A stretch of 64,000 nucleotides of DNA from JBFMGD01 sp040751775 (GTDB lineage Bacteria > Bacillota > Dethiobacteria > DTU022): positions 124,001-188,000 of the forward strand of contig JBFMGD010000001.1 of NCBI GenBank assembly GCA_040751775.1. The letters are read 5' to 3'. How positions within the stretch are numbered: position 1 is the stretch's first letter; the number at the start of each line of letters is the position of its first letter. Both the position numbers and the translations under genes were made by a program. The notes below the pieces were generated by a model. The model was given only the letters and a program-made list of their open reading frames with translations, was not told the DNA's origin and did no database searches. Shown here piece after piece: positions 27,042 through 34,991 of this stretch.

Positions 27042-27141
27042 GGGAAGCCGGTTGCGGCTTCCCCTGGCAACATCTCAATCAAGTCAACCGGCGGGTCATT
27101 ATTTAAGCGGCTTGTCCCGCCGGGTAAATCTAACAAGCCGC
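27042..27141 (-). other. Structured intergenic segment with competing stems
   Basis: Between DUF951 and the permease, three perfect stems occur: 27042-27050 with 27055-27063 (9 bp, GTTG loop), 27088-27095 with 27116-27123 (8 bp), and 27107-27115 with 27133-27141 (9 bp). The last two interlock and cannot form as simple nested hairpins. Reading on the minus strand, the first of these stems is followed by a weak T-rich stretch, so it may serve as a terminator. Confidence 0.5.
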
Positions 27142-27162
27142 CTAAAAGGAGTTTTGCATCGC

Positions 27163-27369
27163 TTACGCGTCAGGTTTTACCTGTTCCACATCTTCTACAA
27201 TATGTGTTACCCGACGCTCAAACCGGAGCCGCGGTATCAATACACTCCGGCCGCATTTCAAACACTTAACCCGAATATCCATACCAATCCGTAAAATACG
27301 CCAGAGGTCTGAACCGCATGGATGCCCTTTTTTCAGCCGTACAACCTGACCAATAATATATTGAGCCAT
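27163..27369 (-). CDS. DUF951 small protein
   Basis: 68 residues: MAQYIIGQVVRLKKGHPCG, then the conserved CGSDLWRILRIGMDIRVKC and CLKCGRSVLIPR. This is the short DUF951 (YyzM-like) protein found near oriC in Firmicutes. Three cysteines with one CxxC could bind metal, but function is unknown. ATG at 27369, with GAGGTAA 6 bases upstream; the GTG at 27375 abuts that site. Confidence 0.85.
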   Translation of the reverse strand: MAQYIIGQVVRLKKGHPCGSDLWRILRIGMDIRVKCLKCGRSVLIPRLRFERRVTHIVEDVEQVKPDA

Positions 27370-27394
27370 TCCCACTTACCTCGCAGCTTGCGAA

Positions 27395-28042
27395 TTACAG
27401 ATGATCCAGCAACCCACAAATCTCATTAAAAATGTGATCGATTTCCTGATTGCCATCAACGGTTATCAAAATATTCTGTTCCTGAAAATAGCTAATCAAC
27501 GGTTCAGTCTGTTTTTTATACACAGTTAATCTTTCGGTAACGGTAGCCAGCGAGTCGTCTTCTCTTTGATACAACTCTCCACCACACTGATCACAAACGT
27601 TGCGCACCTTCGGCGAATTAAACTTAATATGATAGGTAGCTCCACAGTCTCTGCATACCCGTCTTCCGGTTAACCGTGCAATTAACTCTTCTTCCGCTAC
27701 TGTGATGTGAACAACCCGGTTAACCTTTCGTTCCATTTCAGCCAGGACGCGGTCCAGGGTGCGGGCTTGCACTACTGTGCGGGGAAAGCCATCCAGGAGA
27801 GCACCTTTTGTGCAGTCCGGCTCTAAAAGGCGTTCTTCAACTATACCCACAACAACTTCATCCGGTACCAGCTGTCCCTGTTCCATGTACCCCTGGGCTT
27901 GGCGGCCTAACGGCGATCCGCTCTTTACAGCAGCTCGTAAAATATCCCCTGTGGAAATATAGGCCAAGTTGTACTTGTTTACAAGACGCTCCGCCTGGGT
28001 TCCTTTACCGGCGCCCGGGGGCCCCAACAGAATGATCAGCAT
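27395..28042 (-). CDS. adk: Adenylate kinase
   Basis: Phosphoryl transfer between ATP and AMP, maintaining adenylate balance. P-loop GPPGAGKGTQ at residues 7-16, the NMP-binding region, a LID with zinc-ligand cysteines (RVCRDCGATYH and NVCDQCGGELYQR), and the Arg of GFPRT. 215 residues, the long-LID type. In most Firmicutes adk sits in the spc ribosomal-protein operon with secY and map; here it is beside oriC and DUF951. Confidence 0.95.
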   Translation of the reverse strand: MLIILLGPPGAGKGTQAERLVNKYNLAYISTGDILRAAVKSGSPLGRQAQGYMEQGQLVPDEVVVGIVEERLLEPDCTKGALLDGFPRTVVQARTLDRVLAEMERKVNRVVHITVAEEELIARLTGRRVCRDCGATYHIKFNSPKVRNVCDQCGGELYQREDDSLATVTERLTVYKKQTEPLISYFQEQNILITVDGNQEIDHIFNEICGLLDHL

Positions 28043-28175
28043 ATCTCTCCCTCACTTTTTTGGAACAATTAAGGGTTTCATAGACATATAGTGTTCTTCT
28101 TTATCATCCTAATTCCTGCTTGTAAATAAAAAACAGATGCGGCACTGAGGTTTCATAATCCATACTAAAGCTTAT

Positions 28176-28808
28176 TTACCACCAGATCCTGCTGTTACAA
28201 AATAGTTGCAGACTCCACCGCAAAATATTTGAGCCTTCCAAATTAATCAATTCGGCGGGCAACCCAAACAACCAGAGTAACGGCGCAAGCGCTCCTGCTA
28301 CGATTAAAACTATCACTAAATGGTGTAAGACCCCGATGATCAACCCGGCCCACCGGCCAAGCGGTTGAATCGGCGAGTCCCCGTTCGGAATTATACTCAA
28401 TACCAGATTAAAAAAACTGATCCACATAACTACGAGGATCACAAAAGAGAGGGCATTAACTACGACATGGGCCATAAAATTGATAAATAGGCTGAGATCG
28501 TTCAACACGGCCAAAGCCGAACCCGATAACAAAATTTTCGGAATACCCAAATCAGCCGCCATAGCCGGGATTAATGAGCCAGAGGCACTCACAGGCATGG
28601 ACAACTTGCTGACAATGAGCATATTTACATATTCATCCACATAGAGACTTTGAGTTGCTACGCGCACATCTGCCTTAAAAACCGCGGCAACAACAGCGGT
28701 AAGCAGCAGCGCGCCTAAACGGCGAGCAACCTTATTCCACCCGGCAATATATCCGGCAGCTCCGCCCCAAATTAACAGGCATATAACGGCTGAATCAAGC
28801 CAGAACAT
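28176..28808 (-). CDS. CvpA-family-like membrane protein
   Basis: 210 residues, with hydrophobic segments at about 4-25, 28-48, 105-130 and 145-175, and the early WGGAAGYIAGWNKVARRLG that resembles the CvpA family's GxxxG-rich first helices. Family members are linked to colicin V production and cell-surface functions, but the mechanism is not known. AGGAG precedes the ATG at 28808. Divergent from yyaC, with about 100 bases between start codons. Confidence 0.6.
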   Translation of the reverse strand: MFWLDSAVICLLIWGGAAGYIAGWNKVARRLGALLLTAVVAAVFKADVRVATQSLYVDEYVNMLIVSKLSMPVSASGSLIPAMAADLGIPKILLSGSALAVLNDLSLFINFMAHVVVNALSFVILVVMWISFFNLVLSIIPNGDSPIQPLGRWAGLIIGVLHHLVIVLIVAGALAPLLWLFGLPAELINLEGSNILRWSLQLFCNSRIWW

Positions 28809-28910
28809 ATCTTCTCCTGAAAATTTCTACTTAAGCTCAATCATACATATTTAAATCAGTCTTTTAATATAACTAAAATATACTACTGAATTTACGAAAG
28901 GGCATTAGAG

Positions 28911-29498
28911 ATGATCGGAATACAAGCAAACTCGCGGCGCCTTAATGATCATAGCCTGCCGGTCAGAGTGAACTATAACGAACCGAACGCTGCAGAAAAA
29001 ATTGCCTCATCGGTTACGGCGCTGATCACAGGTTATGAACCAGAATACCGGGAGCTGTTGCGGATGATTTTATGCATCGGTTCAGATCGCTCGACCGGAG
29101 ATGCCCTTGGTCCCCTGGTTGGCAATCACCTAGCCAAGCTGCAACTTCCGAGAACGATTGTTCTGGGCACCCTGGCTGAACCGGTTCATGCCCTTAACCT
29201 TGAAACTTACCTCAATCAACTGGAAAAAGACGGTGGGAGATCACTGATCATCGCTGTGGATGCTTCGCTGGGAAAACTTGGCAGCGTTGGCATCGTTGAA
29301 GTGGGAAGAGGCCCTCTCCATCCCGGAGCAGGCGTCAATAAGAAGTTACCCCCCGTAGGCCATATCTATCTGAGCGGTATTGTAAATTTGGGAGGATTCA
29401 TGGAACAGATGGTTTTACAAAGCACCCGCCTATTTCACGTTATGGAGTTGGCCCGGGTGATCAGCAGTGGCCTTCAACGCACCCTTTCAGAGGTATAA
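28911..29498 (+). CDS. yyaC: Sporulation protein YyaC (GPR-like)
   Basis: 195 residues, with the core CIGSDRSTGDALGPLVG, the LGTLAEPVHALN segment, and IAVDASLGKLGSVGIVEVG. These match YyaC, a spore protein structurally related to the GPR germination protease; proteolytic activity is not demonstrated. Its presence indicates a spore former. On the plus strand, against the neighbouring genes and against replication. AAAGGGC precedes the ATG. The region 28809-28910 probably carries a sporulation-sigma promoter, but I cannot define one. Confidence 0.88.
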   Translation: MIGIQANSRRLNDHSLPVRVNYNEPNAAEKIASSVTALITGYEPEYRELLRMILCIGSDRSTGDALGPLVGNHLAKLQLPRTIVLGTLAEPVHALNLETYLNQLEKDGGRSLIIAVDASLGKLGSVGIVEVGRGPLHPGAGVNKKLPPVGHIYLSGIVNLGGFMEQMVLQSTRLFHVMELARVISSGLQRTLSEV

Positions 29499-29501
29499 TA
29501 A

Positions 29502-29530
29502 AAACCGGCTCTTTCGAAAGAGGCCGGTTT
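29502..29530. terminator. Bidirectional hairpin terminator between yyaC and the bactofilin gene
   Basis: AAACCGGC...GCCGGTTT with the CTTT/AAAG extension is a long, nearly perfect hairpin lying exactly between two convergent genes (stops at 29498 and 29549). T runs are short on both sides. Confidence 0.7.
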
Positions 29531-29548
29531 ATCGGTTAATCCAGATTA

Positions 29549-29971
29549 TTACTTCGACGCTTCCTTCGCTTCAGATTTCTGGTTGGTCTCGTTCTTCAAC
29601 ACTGATTTTACAACCTGATCTTTACGTTTCATCTCGATGTTGCCTGAAAACACGGCCCCATCATCTACCAGTAAGCTGTTCGTTTTTACATTGCCGATTA
29701 CAATACCGCTGCTTCTAATCTCCAGCTTACCCTCCGCTTCCATAGTACCTTCAAAGCGACCGGCAACAGCTACATTGCGTGCTTTCAAATCCAGCGCTAC
29801 TCGTCCGCTTTCACCGATCACAGCATCTCCCTGGGTGTGAACATCCCCTTCCATCTCTCCATCAATCCGGATTAACCCTTTAGTTCGGATCGAACCCTTG
29901 AAGTGGGTATCCTTGCCAATTACCGTATTAACCTTATCCGGCGGTGTTTCCAAGTGATCTTTCTTAAACAT
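29549..29971 (-). CDS. Bactofilin family polymer-forming protein
   Basis: 140 residues: a short N-terminal tail, then a right-handed beta-helix of short repeats (HFKGSIRTKGLIRIDGEMEG, DVHTQGDAVIGESG, NVAVAGRFEGTMEAEG) and a charged C-terminal tail. Bactofilins polymerise under the membrane and localise wall enzymes. It follows the M23 gene by 21 bases on the same strand; bactofilin-M23 pairs occur in several phyla (for example CcmA with Csd proteins in Helicobacter), supporting a role in wall shape. Confidence 0.9.
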   Translation of the reverse strand: MFKKDHLETPPDKVNTVIGKDTHFKGSIRTKGLIRIDGEMEGDVHTQGDAVIGESGRVALDLKARNVAVAGRFEGTMEAEGKLEIRSSGIVIGNVKTNSLLVDDGAVFSGNIEMKRKDQVVKSVLKNETNQKSEAKEASK

Positions 29972-29992
29972 GGCTTTGCCTCCTTCTACTAC

Positions 29993-30907
29993 TTATCGTA
30001 TGTAATTCATCGGGTTTACCGCTACAGTGTTAACATGCACCTCGTAATGCAGATGGGTTCCGGTGACATTACCACTCCGCCCCATGTAGCCGATAACCTG
30101 GCCCCGCTTCACCCATTGCCCTGTGGAAACGGCATAACCGGACAGATGAGCATAATATGTTTCGAAACCGTACCCATGACTGATTGTGATTAGATTCCCC
30201 CAACCACCGCGATAACCGGTGGCGGTGATCCTGCCGTCCGCAGTCGCATATATCGCGGAGCCGTACGACGCGGCGATATCAATACCGCTGTGAAACTCCA
30301 TCAGGTTTCGGTTAAAGGGAGAAACACGCATGCCAAAGCCGGAAGTATAGCGGCCCCAGGCCGGCCAAATAGACGGCGTTGCCGCCAGGCGGCGGACATA
30401 TTCTTCCACTTCCCCTTTGAGCATCTCAAGGGAGTCACTTTGTTCCGGCATCAAGTGCTGCAAAACGGCGATGTTTTCCGCAGCGCGATCAAGCACACGT
30501 CCTTCACCGGATCGGTTGGCATAGTAACGTTCAGCTTCCCCGACCTCAGCTTGAGAAGATGTGTCAAGTTCATCTTCAACTTGGTCCAGATCGATTCCCA
30601 GCTTTTCCGCTACCAGCTCGGCTAGATCTTCAATTTGCACCATCTGCTCAAGAAGCTTCTGGGTCTCATAGGCAAAAGCATTAATCTCTTCCTGTTGAAC
30701 CTGATTTACCTGCCGTAAGATGCGAGCTTCATGTGCTTCCTGTGATACAGTGCGATAAACGTAAGCCAGGACACAGAAACCGGCCAGACCAAGGACAAAA
30801 ATAGCCGCTGTAAGCTGTCCTACCCACAGAGGCAACCTCAGACTATAAGTTGATTCCTCGGAATGAGGTACTACCATAATCGTAAAGTATCGTTTTCTTT
30901 TCCTCAC
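29993..30907 (-). CDS. Membrane-anchored M23 metallopeptidase with coiled coil
   Basis: A short cytoplasmic tail, one transmembrane helix (about 30-52), a likely coiled coil (about 60-115), and a C-terminal M23 domain with FHSGIDIAA (HxxxD) and GTHLHYEVH (HxH). About 304 residues. Wall endopeptidase displayed outside the membrane. Paired with the bactofilin that follows. The GTG start at 30907 has no strong ribosome-binding site, so the start is uncertain. Confidence 0.9.
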   Translation of the reverse strand: MRKRKRYFTIMVVPHSEESTYSLRLPLWVGQLTAAIFVLGLAGFCVLAYVYRTVSQEAHEARILRQVNQVQQEEINAFAYETQKLLEQMVQIEDLAELVAEKLGIDLDQVEDELDTSSQAEVGEAERYYANRSGEGRVLDRAAENIAVLQHLMPEQSDSLEMLKGEVEEYVRRLAATPSIWPAWGRYTSGFGMRVSPFNRNLMEFHSGIDIAASYGSAIYATADGRITATGYRGGWGNLITISHGYGFETYYAHLSGYAVSTGQWVKRGQVIGYMGRSGNVTGTHLHYEVHVNTVAVNPMNYIR

Positions 30908-30992
30908 TCCAGCTCGCTTCCTTCCTAAATAGTCAGGCTAAGACCGTTTACAATACTCCGCACCGACAGGTTCCATCAGGTCAATACCTATT

Positions 30993-31508
30993 TTAGATTA
31001 ATCCTAAACTGCGCTTTGCTTCGGCTAAAGCTTGGTTTTCTTCTTCACTGAGTAGGTGGGAAGAAGTGCCTTGCCGCACAGGTTTGCCGTAGCACCGGCT
31101 TTCTTCTCGTCCAAATATACTGGTTACTACCACTCCGTTTTGGGATCGATCCAGCAACGCCAGTGAAAAACTGAGGTCGCTGCCGGTTTCTTGAAAAGCG
31201 TTATACCGTACCAGACCGACTCCGGCAAGAGAGCTGTTAAGCTGTCTCTCTACTTCACCCAAACGTATCTCAAACTGCTGATTTTTAGCTTGAGAGTGTG
31301 AGATTAGGTTGCCGTAATGGTTGAGCAACTCCTCCAGATTCAAGCCGTCTTGCTGCATCATCAACATATTGTAACGCTTGCGCAATGACACAGACTTGGT
31401 TAAAAAAATAACCGCGGCGATCAAGAAAATCGCGCTTACAGTGGCCGTAGCCAATGTTATTTCAACAAAATACAGTTGCACCCACATCGCAATCTGACCC
31501 CACCACAT
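30993..31508 (-). CDS. DUF4446 family membrane protein
   Basis: 171 residues: an N-terminal transmembrane helix (about 17-37), a likely coiled coil (about 50-88), then GLVRYNAFQETGSDLSFSL and GVVVTSIFGREESRCYGKPV, the DUF4446 pattern. Function unknown; the family usually lies just downstream of parB in Clostridia, as here. The ATG at 31508 (GGAGG 8 bases upstream) is preferred to the GTG five codons earlier. Confidence 0.82.
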   Translation of the reverse strand: MWWGQIAMWVQLYFVEITLATATVSAIFLIAAVIFLTKSVSLRKRYNMLMMQQDGLNLEELLNHYGNLISHSQAKNQQFEIRLGEVERQLNSSLAGVGLVRYNAFQETGSDLSFSLALLDRSQNGVVVTSIFGREESRCYGKPVRQGTSSHLLSEEENQALAEAKRSLGLI

Positions 31509-31628
31509 ATTTATGACCTCCACCCAAAATCAACCTTTAAGAAAAATTAATATTATTAAATTCGCCTTAAAGATTAGATATCCTTTTTTACCACAAAACA
31601 TCATTTTAGTTTTTTAGGCAAAAAAAAT

Positions 31629-31644
31629 TGTTTCACGTGAAACA
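31629..31644. promoter_or_regulatory. parS chromosome-segregation site
   Basis: A 16-base palindrome, TGTTTCACGTGAAACA, identical to the Firmicute parS consensus. It lies 2 bases beyond the parB stop codon. Loading site for ParB, from which it spreads and recruits SMC. This is the only perfect copy I see in the window. Confidence 0.95.
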
Positions 31645-31646
31645 AT

Positions 31647-32534
31647 TCAACTAATTCCCTCGGGCAGTAAGAGTGCAACCAGCCTTTCCAGGTCTTCATC
31701 TCCATAATAATGAATTTCTAGGAAGCTGCCTTTGTTGCTGCGGCTTATTCTGACCCTTGTACCCAGGCGGCGCTGCAGCAGAAGGACTACCTCGGCCTTT
31801 TGGGGATCAAGGTCATCCGTTTTTGCCTGTTTCTTCAGGGCTTCCTGTTCCGACTCACGGTTGCTCCTTTCACTGAGTCGTGCGGTTAACTTCTCTGCCT
31901 CGCGAGCAGTTAAGCCTTGATCAATAATCATATGTGCGATTTCCGTCTGAACGTTCGTATCGGTAATACCCAGAAGCGGTCTGGCCTGGCCTGCCGTCAG
32001 TTCACCCTTAATCAGTGCTTCTTTGATTATCTCTGGAAGGGACAGTAGTCGCATGGTGTTTGCGATCGCCGAACGGCTTTTCCCGACACGCTTGGCCAGG
32101 GTCTCTTGTGTAAAATTTAATTCATCGATTAAACGACGATATGCGGCTGCTTCTTCAAGAGGGTTTAAATCTTCCCTTTGAATATTTTCGATAAGGGCTA
32201 CTTCGAGCATGGTGCTCTGGTTAAATTCACGCACTACTGCCGGGATTGTAGTTAACCCGGCAATTTGGGCCGCGCGATAGCGTCGTTCTCCGGCAACCAG
32301 GATAAAATCTTGATCTTGCGGTGCTACCACGATCGCCTGCACCAGGCCGTGCTCTTTAATTGATTCAGCAAGTTCTTGCAGTTTCTCCGGGTCGAAGTTA
32401 ACCCGGGGTTGGTATGGATTTACCCTAATCCGAGATAAAGATATTTCCCTTAGCTCCGACTCGTTCTCTACGGCTTCTGGAATCAACGCCCCTAACCCTT
32501 TGCCCAGCCTTCTTTTTTCTCCAGTCTCACTCAT
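31647..32534 (-). CDS. parB: ParB/Spo0J chromosome partitioning protein
   Basis: CTP-dependent DNA-clamp protein. An N-terminal ParA-contacting stretch (RRLGKGLGALIP) precedes the ParB/CTP-binding domain with VAGERRYRAAQIAG, then the helix-turn-helix (TQETLAKRVGKSRSAIANTMRLL), which reads parS, and a C-terminal dimer region. 295 residues. Start ATG overlaps the parA stop by 4 bases (ATGA). parS lies just beyond its 3' end. Confidence 0.96.
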   Translation of the reverse strand: MSETGEKRRLGKGLGALIPEAVENESELREISLSRIRVNPYQPRVNFDPEKLQELAESIKEHGLVQAIVVAPQDQDFILVAGERRYRAAQIAGLTTIPAVVREFNQSTMLEVALIENIQREDLNPLEEAAAYRRLIDELNFTQETLAKRVGKSRSAIANTMRLLSLPEIIKEALIKGELTAGQARPLLGITDTNVQTEIAHMIIDQGLTAREAEKLTARLSERSNRESEQEALKKQAKTDDLDPQKAEVVLLLQRRLGTRVRISRSNKGSFLEIHYYGDEDLERLVALLLPEGIS

Positions 32535-33286
32535 CTACTAACCTCCCGTGCGAGGGCAAGATATACTTCGGCACCCTTACTCCGCGGGTCATATTCAAGA
32601 ATATGCAATCCATGACTGGGTGCTTCGCTAAGACGTACATTTCGTGGAATAATGGTGTTATAGACTAACTCTTTAAAATAGTCGCGCACTTCTTGCGCCA
32701 CCTGCTCGGATAAATTTGTTCGGGAATCATACATGGTGAGGACAACGCCTTCAATTTTTAAACTTTCATTAAGGTGTTTACGGACCAAGGATATAGTATT
32801 CATCAACTGACCCAGTCCCTCCAGGGCATAGTACTCGCATTGAATCGGGATTAACACTCCGGTTGCAGCGGTTAGGGCGTTCAAAGTTAAAAGGCCTAAT
32901 GATGGAGGGCAATCTATGATGATACGCGTATAGATGTCCTTTAACGTTGATAGGGCTTGTTTAAGTTTAACCTCTCGAGAAACGGTCGGCACCAGTTCTA
33001 TTTCCGCCCCGGCCAGTTGGATGGTAGCAGGGATAACGTGTAAGTTCTGCCAAGGCGAAGGTAAAATGACTCTTCCCAGGGGTAACCCGTTTATTAGTGC
33101 GTCATAAATACATGTTTTAACCGCTTTCTTTTGTAGGCCGATACCACTAGTCGCATTGCCCTGGGGATCGATATCCAAAAGCAGTACTTTTTCCCCCAGA
33201 TGAGCCAGGGCGGCACTTAAGTTAACAGCGGTAGTTGTCTTCCCAACCCCGCCTTTCTGATTGGCAACGGCAATTATTCGCGACAT
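32531..33286 (-). CDS. parA: ParA/Soj chromosome partitioning ATPase
   Basis: Deviant Walker A GGVGKTTTAVN, Walker A' (LLLDIDPQGNATSG) and Walker B-like (IIIDCPPSLGLLT) motifs. 251 residues, no N-terminal DNA-binding extension, so the chromosomal Soj type. Works with ParB to segregate origins and, in Bacillus, to regulate DnaA. Operon with parB (4-base overlap). Confidence 0.96.
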   Translation of the reverse strand: MSRIIAVANQKGGVGKTTTAVNLSAALAHLGEKVLLLDIDPQGNATSGIGLQKKAVKTCIYDALINGLPLGRVILPSPWQNLHVIPATIQLAGAEIELVPTVSREVKLKQALSTLKDIYTRIIIDCPPSLGLLTLNALTAATGVLIPIQCEYYALEGLGQLMNTISLVRKHLNESLKIEGVVLTMYDSRTNLSEQVAQEVRDYFKELVYNTIIPRNVRLSEAPSHGLHILEYDPRSKGAEVYLALAREVSR

Positions 33287-33347
33287 ATATTCTCTCCTTA
33301 ATAATTATGTAGTGTCGGACAAGTTTATGCCTGTTTTTTAGTGTAAC

Positions 33348-34172
33348 TTAATGATTGTGCGTTAAGCGAATGCGCACCTCGACATAGTTGCTTTCCATTA
33401 CTTCTTCAATTTCCGGAGAAAGCCCTGATTTTTCAATTATTTTAACAGCTTCTCGGATGGTGTTTAAGAATATTCGATAATCGCGAATAATTCCTTTAGG
33501 AGCTTTTTTCGTTTTTGATTCTAGTCTACCGAGGATTCGATCGATCTTTGCTTCCGTTTGGCTGACTGTAAGACCTCTTTCAATTATTTCCTGGATCATT
33601 TTCTGTTGTTGTTCCGCGGTGTTGAGTTTAAGTAAGGCACGTGCATGTCTTTCCGTCAGATTTTCATCTAAAAGCGCTTGCTTCACCGAATCCGCCAGCT
33701 TGAGCAGCCTTAGTTTATTTGCAATGGTAGATTGGCTCTTTCCAAGACGCTGTGCCAGCACTTCTTGGGTAAGGTTAAAGTCCTGCATTAGCCTGGCATA
33801 GCCCATGGCCTCTTCCAAGAAGTTAAGATTTTCTCGCTGCAGATTCTCGATTAGCGCAATCGTAGCCATGGCGCTTTCAGAAAGGTCTTTTACCGTAGCC
33901 GATATCGATTTCCAGCCTAAGTATTTGCAAGCCATTAACCTTCTTTCGCCCGCTACCAACTGATATTTTTTGCCGGTCCGCCGCAGGATAATCGGCTGAA
34001 GTAAACCGTAAGTCTTAATCGACTGCACCAATTCCATGATTTTTTCATCCGTAAATGTCCGTCTGGGCTGGTACGGGTTTGGTTGAATATCTTCAATATT
34101 TATTTGCGTTGCCTTTTCCCTGCCCGGATCGGTTTCTATAAAAGGTAAATTCTCAGTTCGACTATCTTTCAT
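33348..34172 (-). CDS. noc: Second ParB-family protein, Noc-like
   Basis: A ParB/Noc-type CTP-binding fold with VAGERRLMACKYLG and HTH TQEVLAQRLGKSQSTIANKLRLL, closely similar in plan to ParB encoded two genes away. Position directly after rsmG and before parA is that of noc in Bacillus, whose product binds NBS sites and blocks division over the nucleoid. Noc function here is inferred from position. ATG at 34172 with AAGGTGG upstream; 274 residues. Confidence 0.82.
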   Translation of the reverse strand: MKDSRTENLPFIETDPGREKATQINIEDIQPNPYQPRRTFTDEKIMELVQSIKTYGLLQPIILRRTGKKYQLVAGERRLMACKYLGWKSISATVKDLSESAMATIALIENLQRENLNFLEEAMGYARLMQDFNLTQEVLAQRLGKSQSTIANKLRLLKLADSVKQALLDENLTERHARALLKLNTAEQQQKMIQEIIERGLTVSQTEAKIDRILGRLESKTKKAPKGIIRDYRIFLNTIREAVKIIEKSGLSPEIEEVMESNYVEVRIRLTHNH

Positions 34173-34253
34173 AAAGCTCACCCACCTTTTGGTATTGCTT
34201 AACACAATTATTTGACAGTCGCAAAGATATTACCTTCAAGCCAGGTCAAATTT

Positions 34254-34976
34254 TCAGCGCAAAGGGTCCTTGGCAGGCTTGCCTACCCGCCTGGGATAAT
34301 CATTCGGAGTAGGTTTATTTTTAATGACCATATATATACTTCTAGATTCTCCGGTAGGAAGGTCATACTGCCAGTAATCCTCGATTACACCGCCGCAAAT
34401 TTGCAGTGCCGCGGCCGCCTCCTTAAATTCAGCCGGTCCTCTAGGCCCTTTGTAGAACAAAACCAGACCACCAACGCTGCTGAGCGGTAGGGTCAATTCC
34501 ACCAGGACTACGGCCGGAGCAACGGCCCGGCTTACGATTACTGTAAACCGTTCCCGGTAAGCAGTATCCCTGCCCCAATCTTCGGCTCTTCCCGCCAATA
34601 GATTCAGGCCACTTAGGTTCAACTCACGTGTCACCTTACGTAAAAAATTTATCCTGCGCCGGTTTGCATCCATTAAGTAAATTGTTCTATTCGGCAGGCA
34701 TATCTTCAATGGGATACCGGGTAATCCTGCGCCTGTACCCAGATCCAGTATTTCACCCTCCGGCAATTGCTTTAATAAGAGTGGGTACAGCGAGTCATAA
34801 ATATGTTTATAGTAGAGCGATGCGGTTGTTGCGTCACCGATCAGACGCTGGGAGTTCGTTTCTTCTTGCAGCATTTCCACATACTGGACCAACTGCGTTC
34901 TTTGACGATCATTAAGTGATAATTTTAACCTTATCTCTATATCTTCAAGCAAGGACCGCACCCGGATATCCATCAT
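34254..34976 (-). CDS. rsmG: 16S rRNA (guanine527-N7)-methyltransferase
   Basis: SAM-dependent enzyme (GidB). Conserved IYDSLYPLL and the SAM motif ILDLGTGAGLPGIPL (about 75-92), then AGRAEDWGR and a KGP motif near the end. 240 residues. Modifies the 530 loop of 16S rRNA; loss gives low-level streptomycin resistance in several species. Begins 15 bases after mnmE, where mnmG would normally stand. Confidence 0.94.
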   Translation of the reverse strand: MMDIRVRSLLEDIEIRLKLSLNDRQRTQLVQYVEMLQEETNSQRLIGDATTASLYYKHIYDSLYPLLLKQLPEGEILDLGTGAGLPGIPLKICLPNRTIYLMDANRRRINFLRKVTRELNLSGLNLLAGRAEDWGRDTAYRERFTVIVSRAVAPAVVLVELTLPLSSVGGLVLFYKGPRGPAEFKEAAAALQICGGVIEDYWQYDLPTGESRSIYMVIKNKPTPNDYPRRVGKPAKDPLR

Positions 34977-34991
34977 AGCGCTCCCGCCTCC

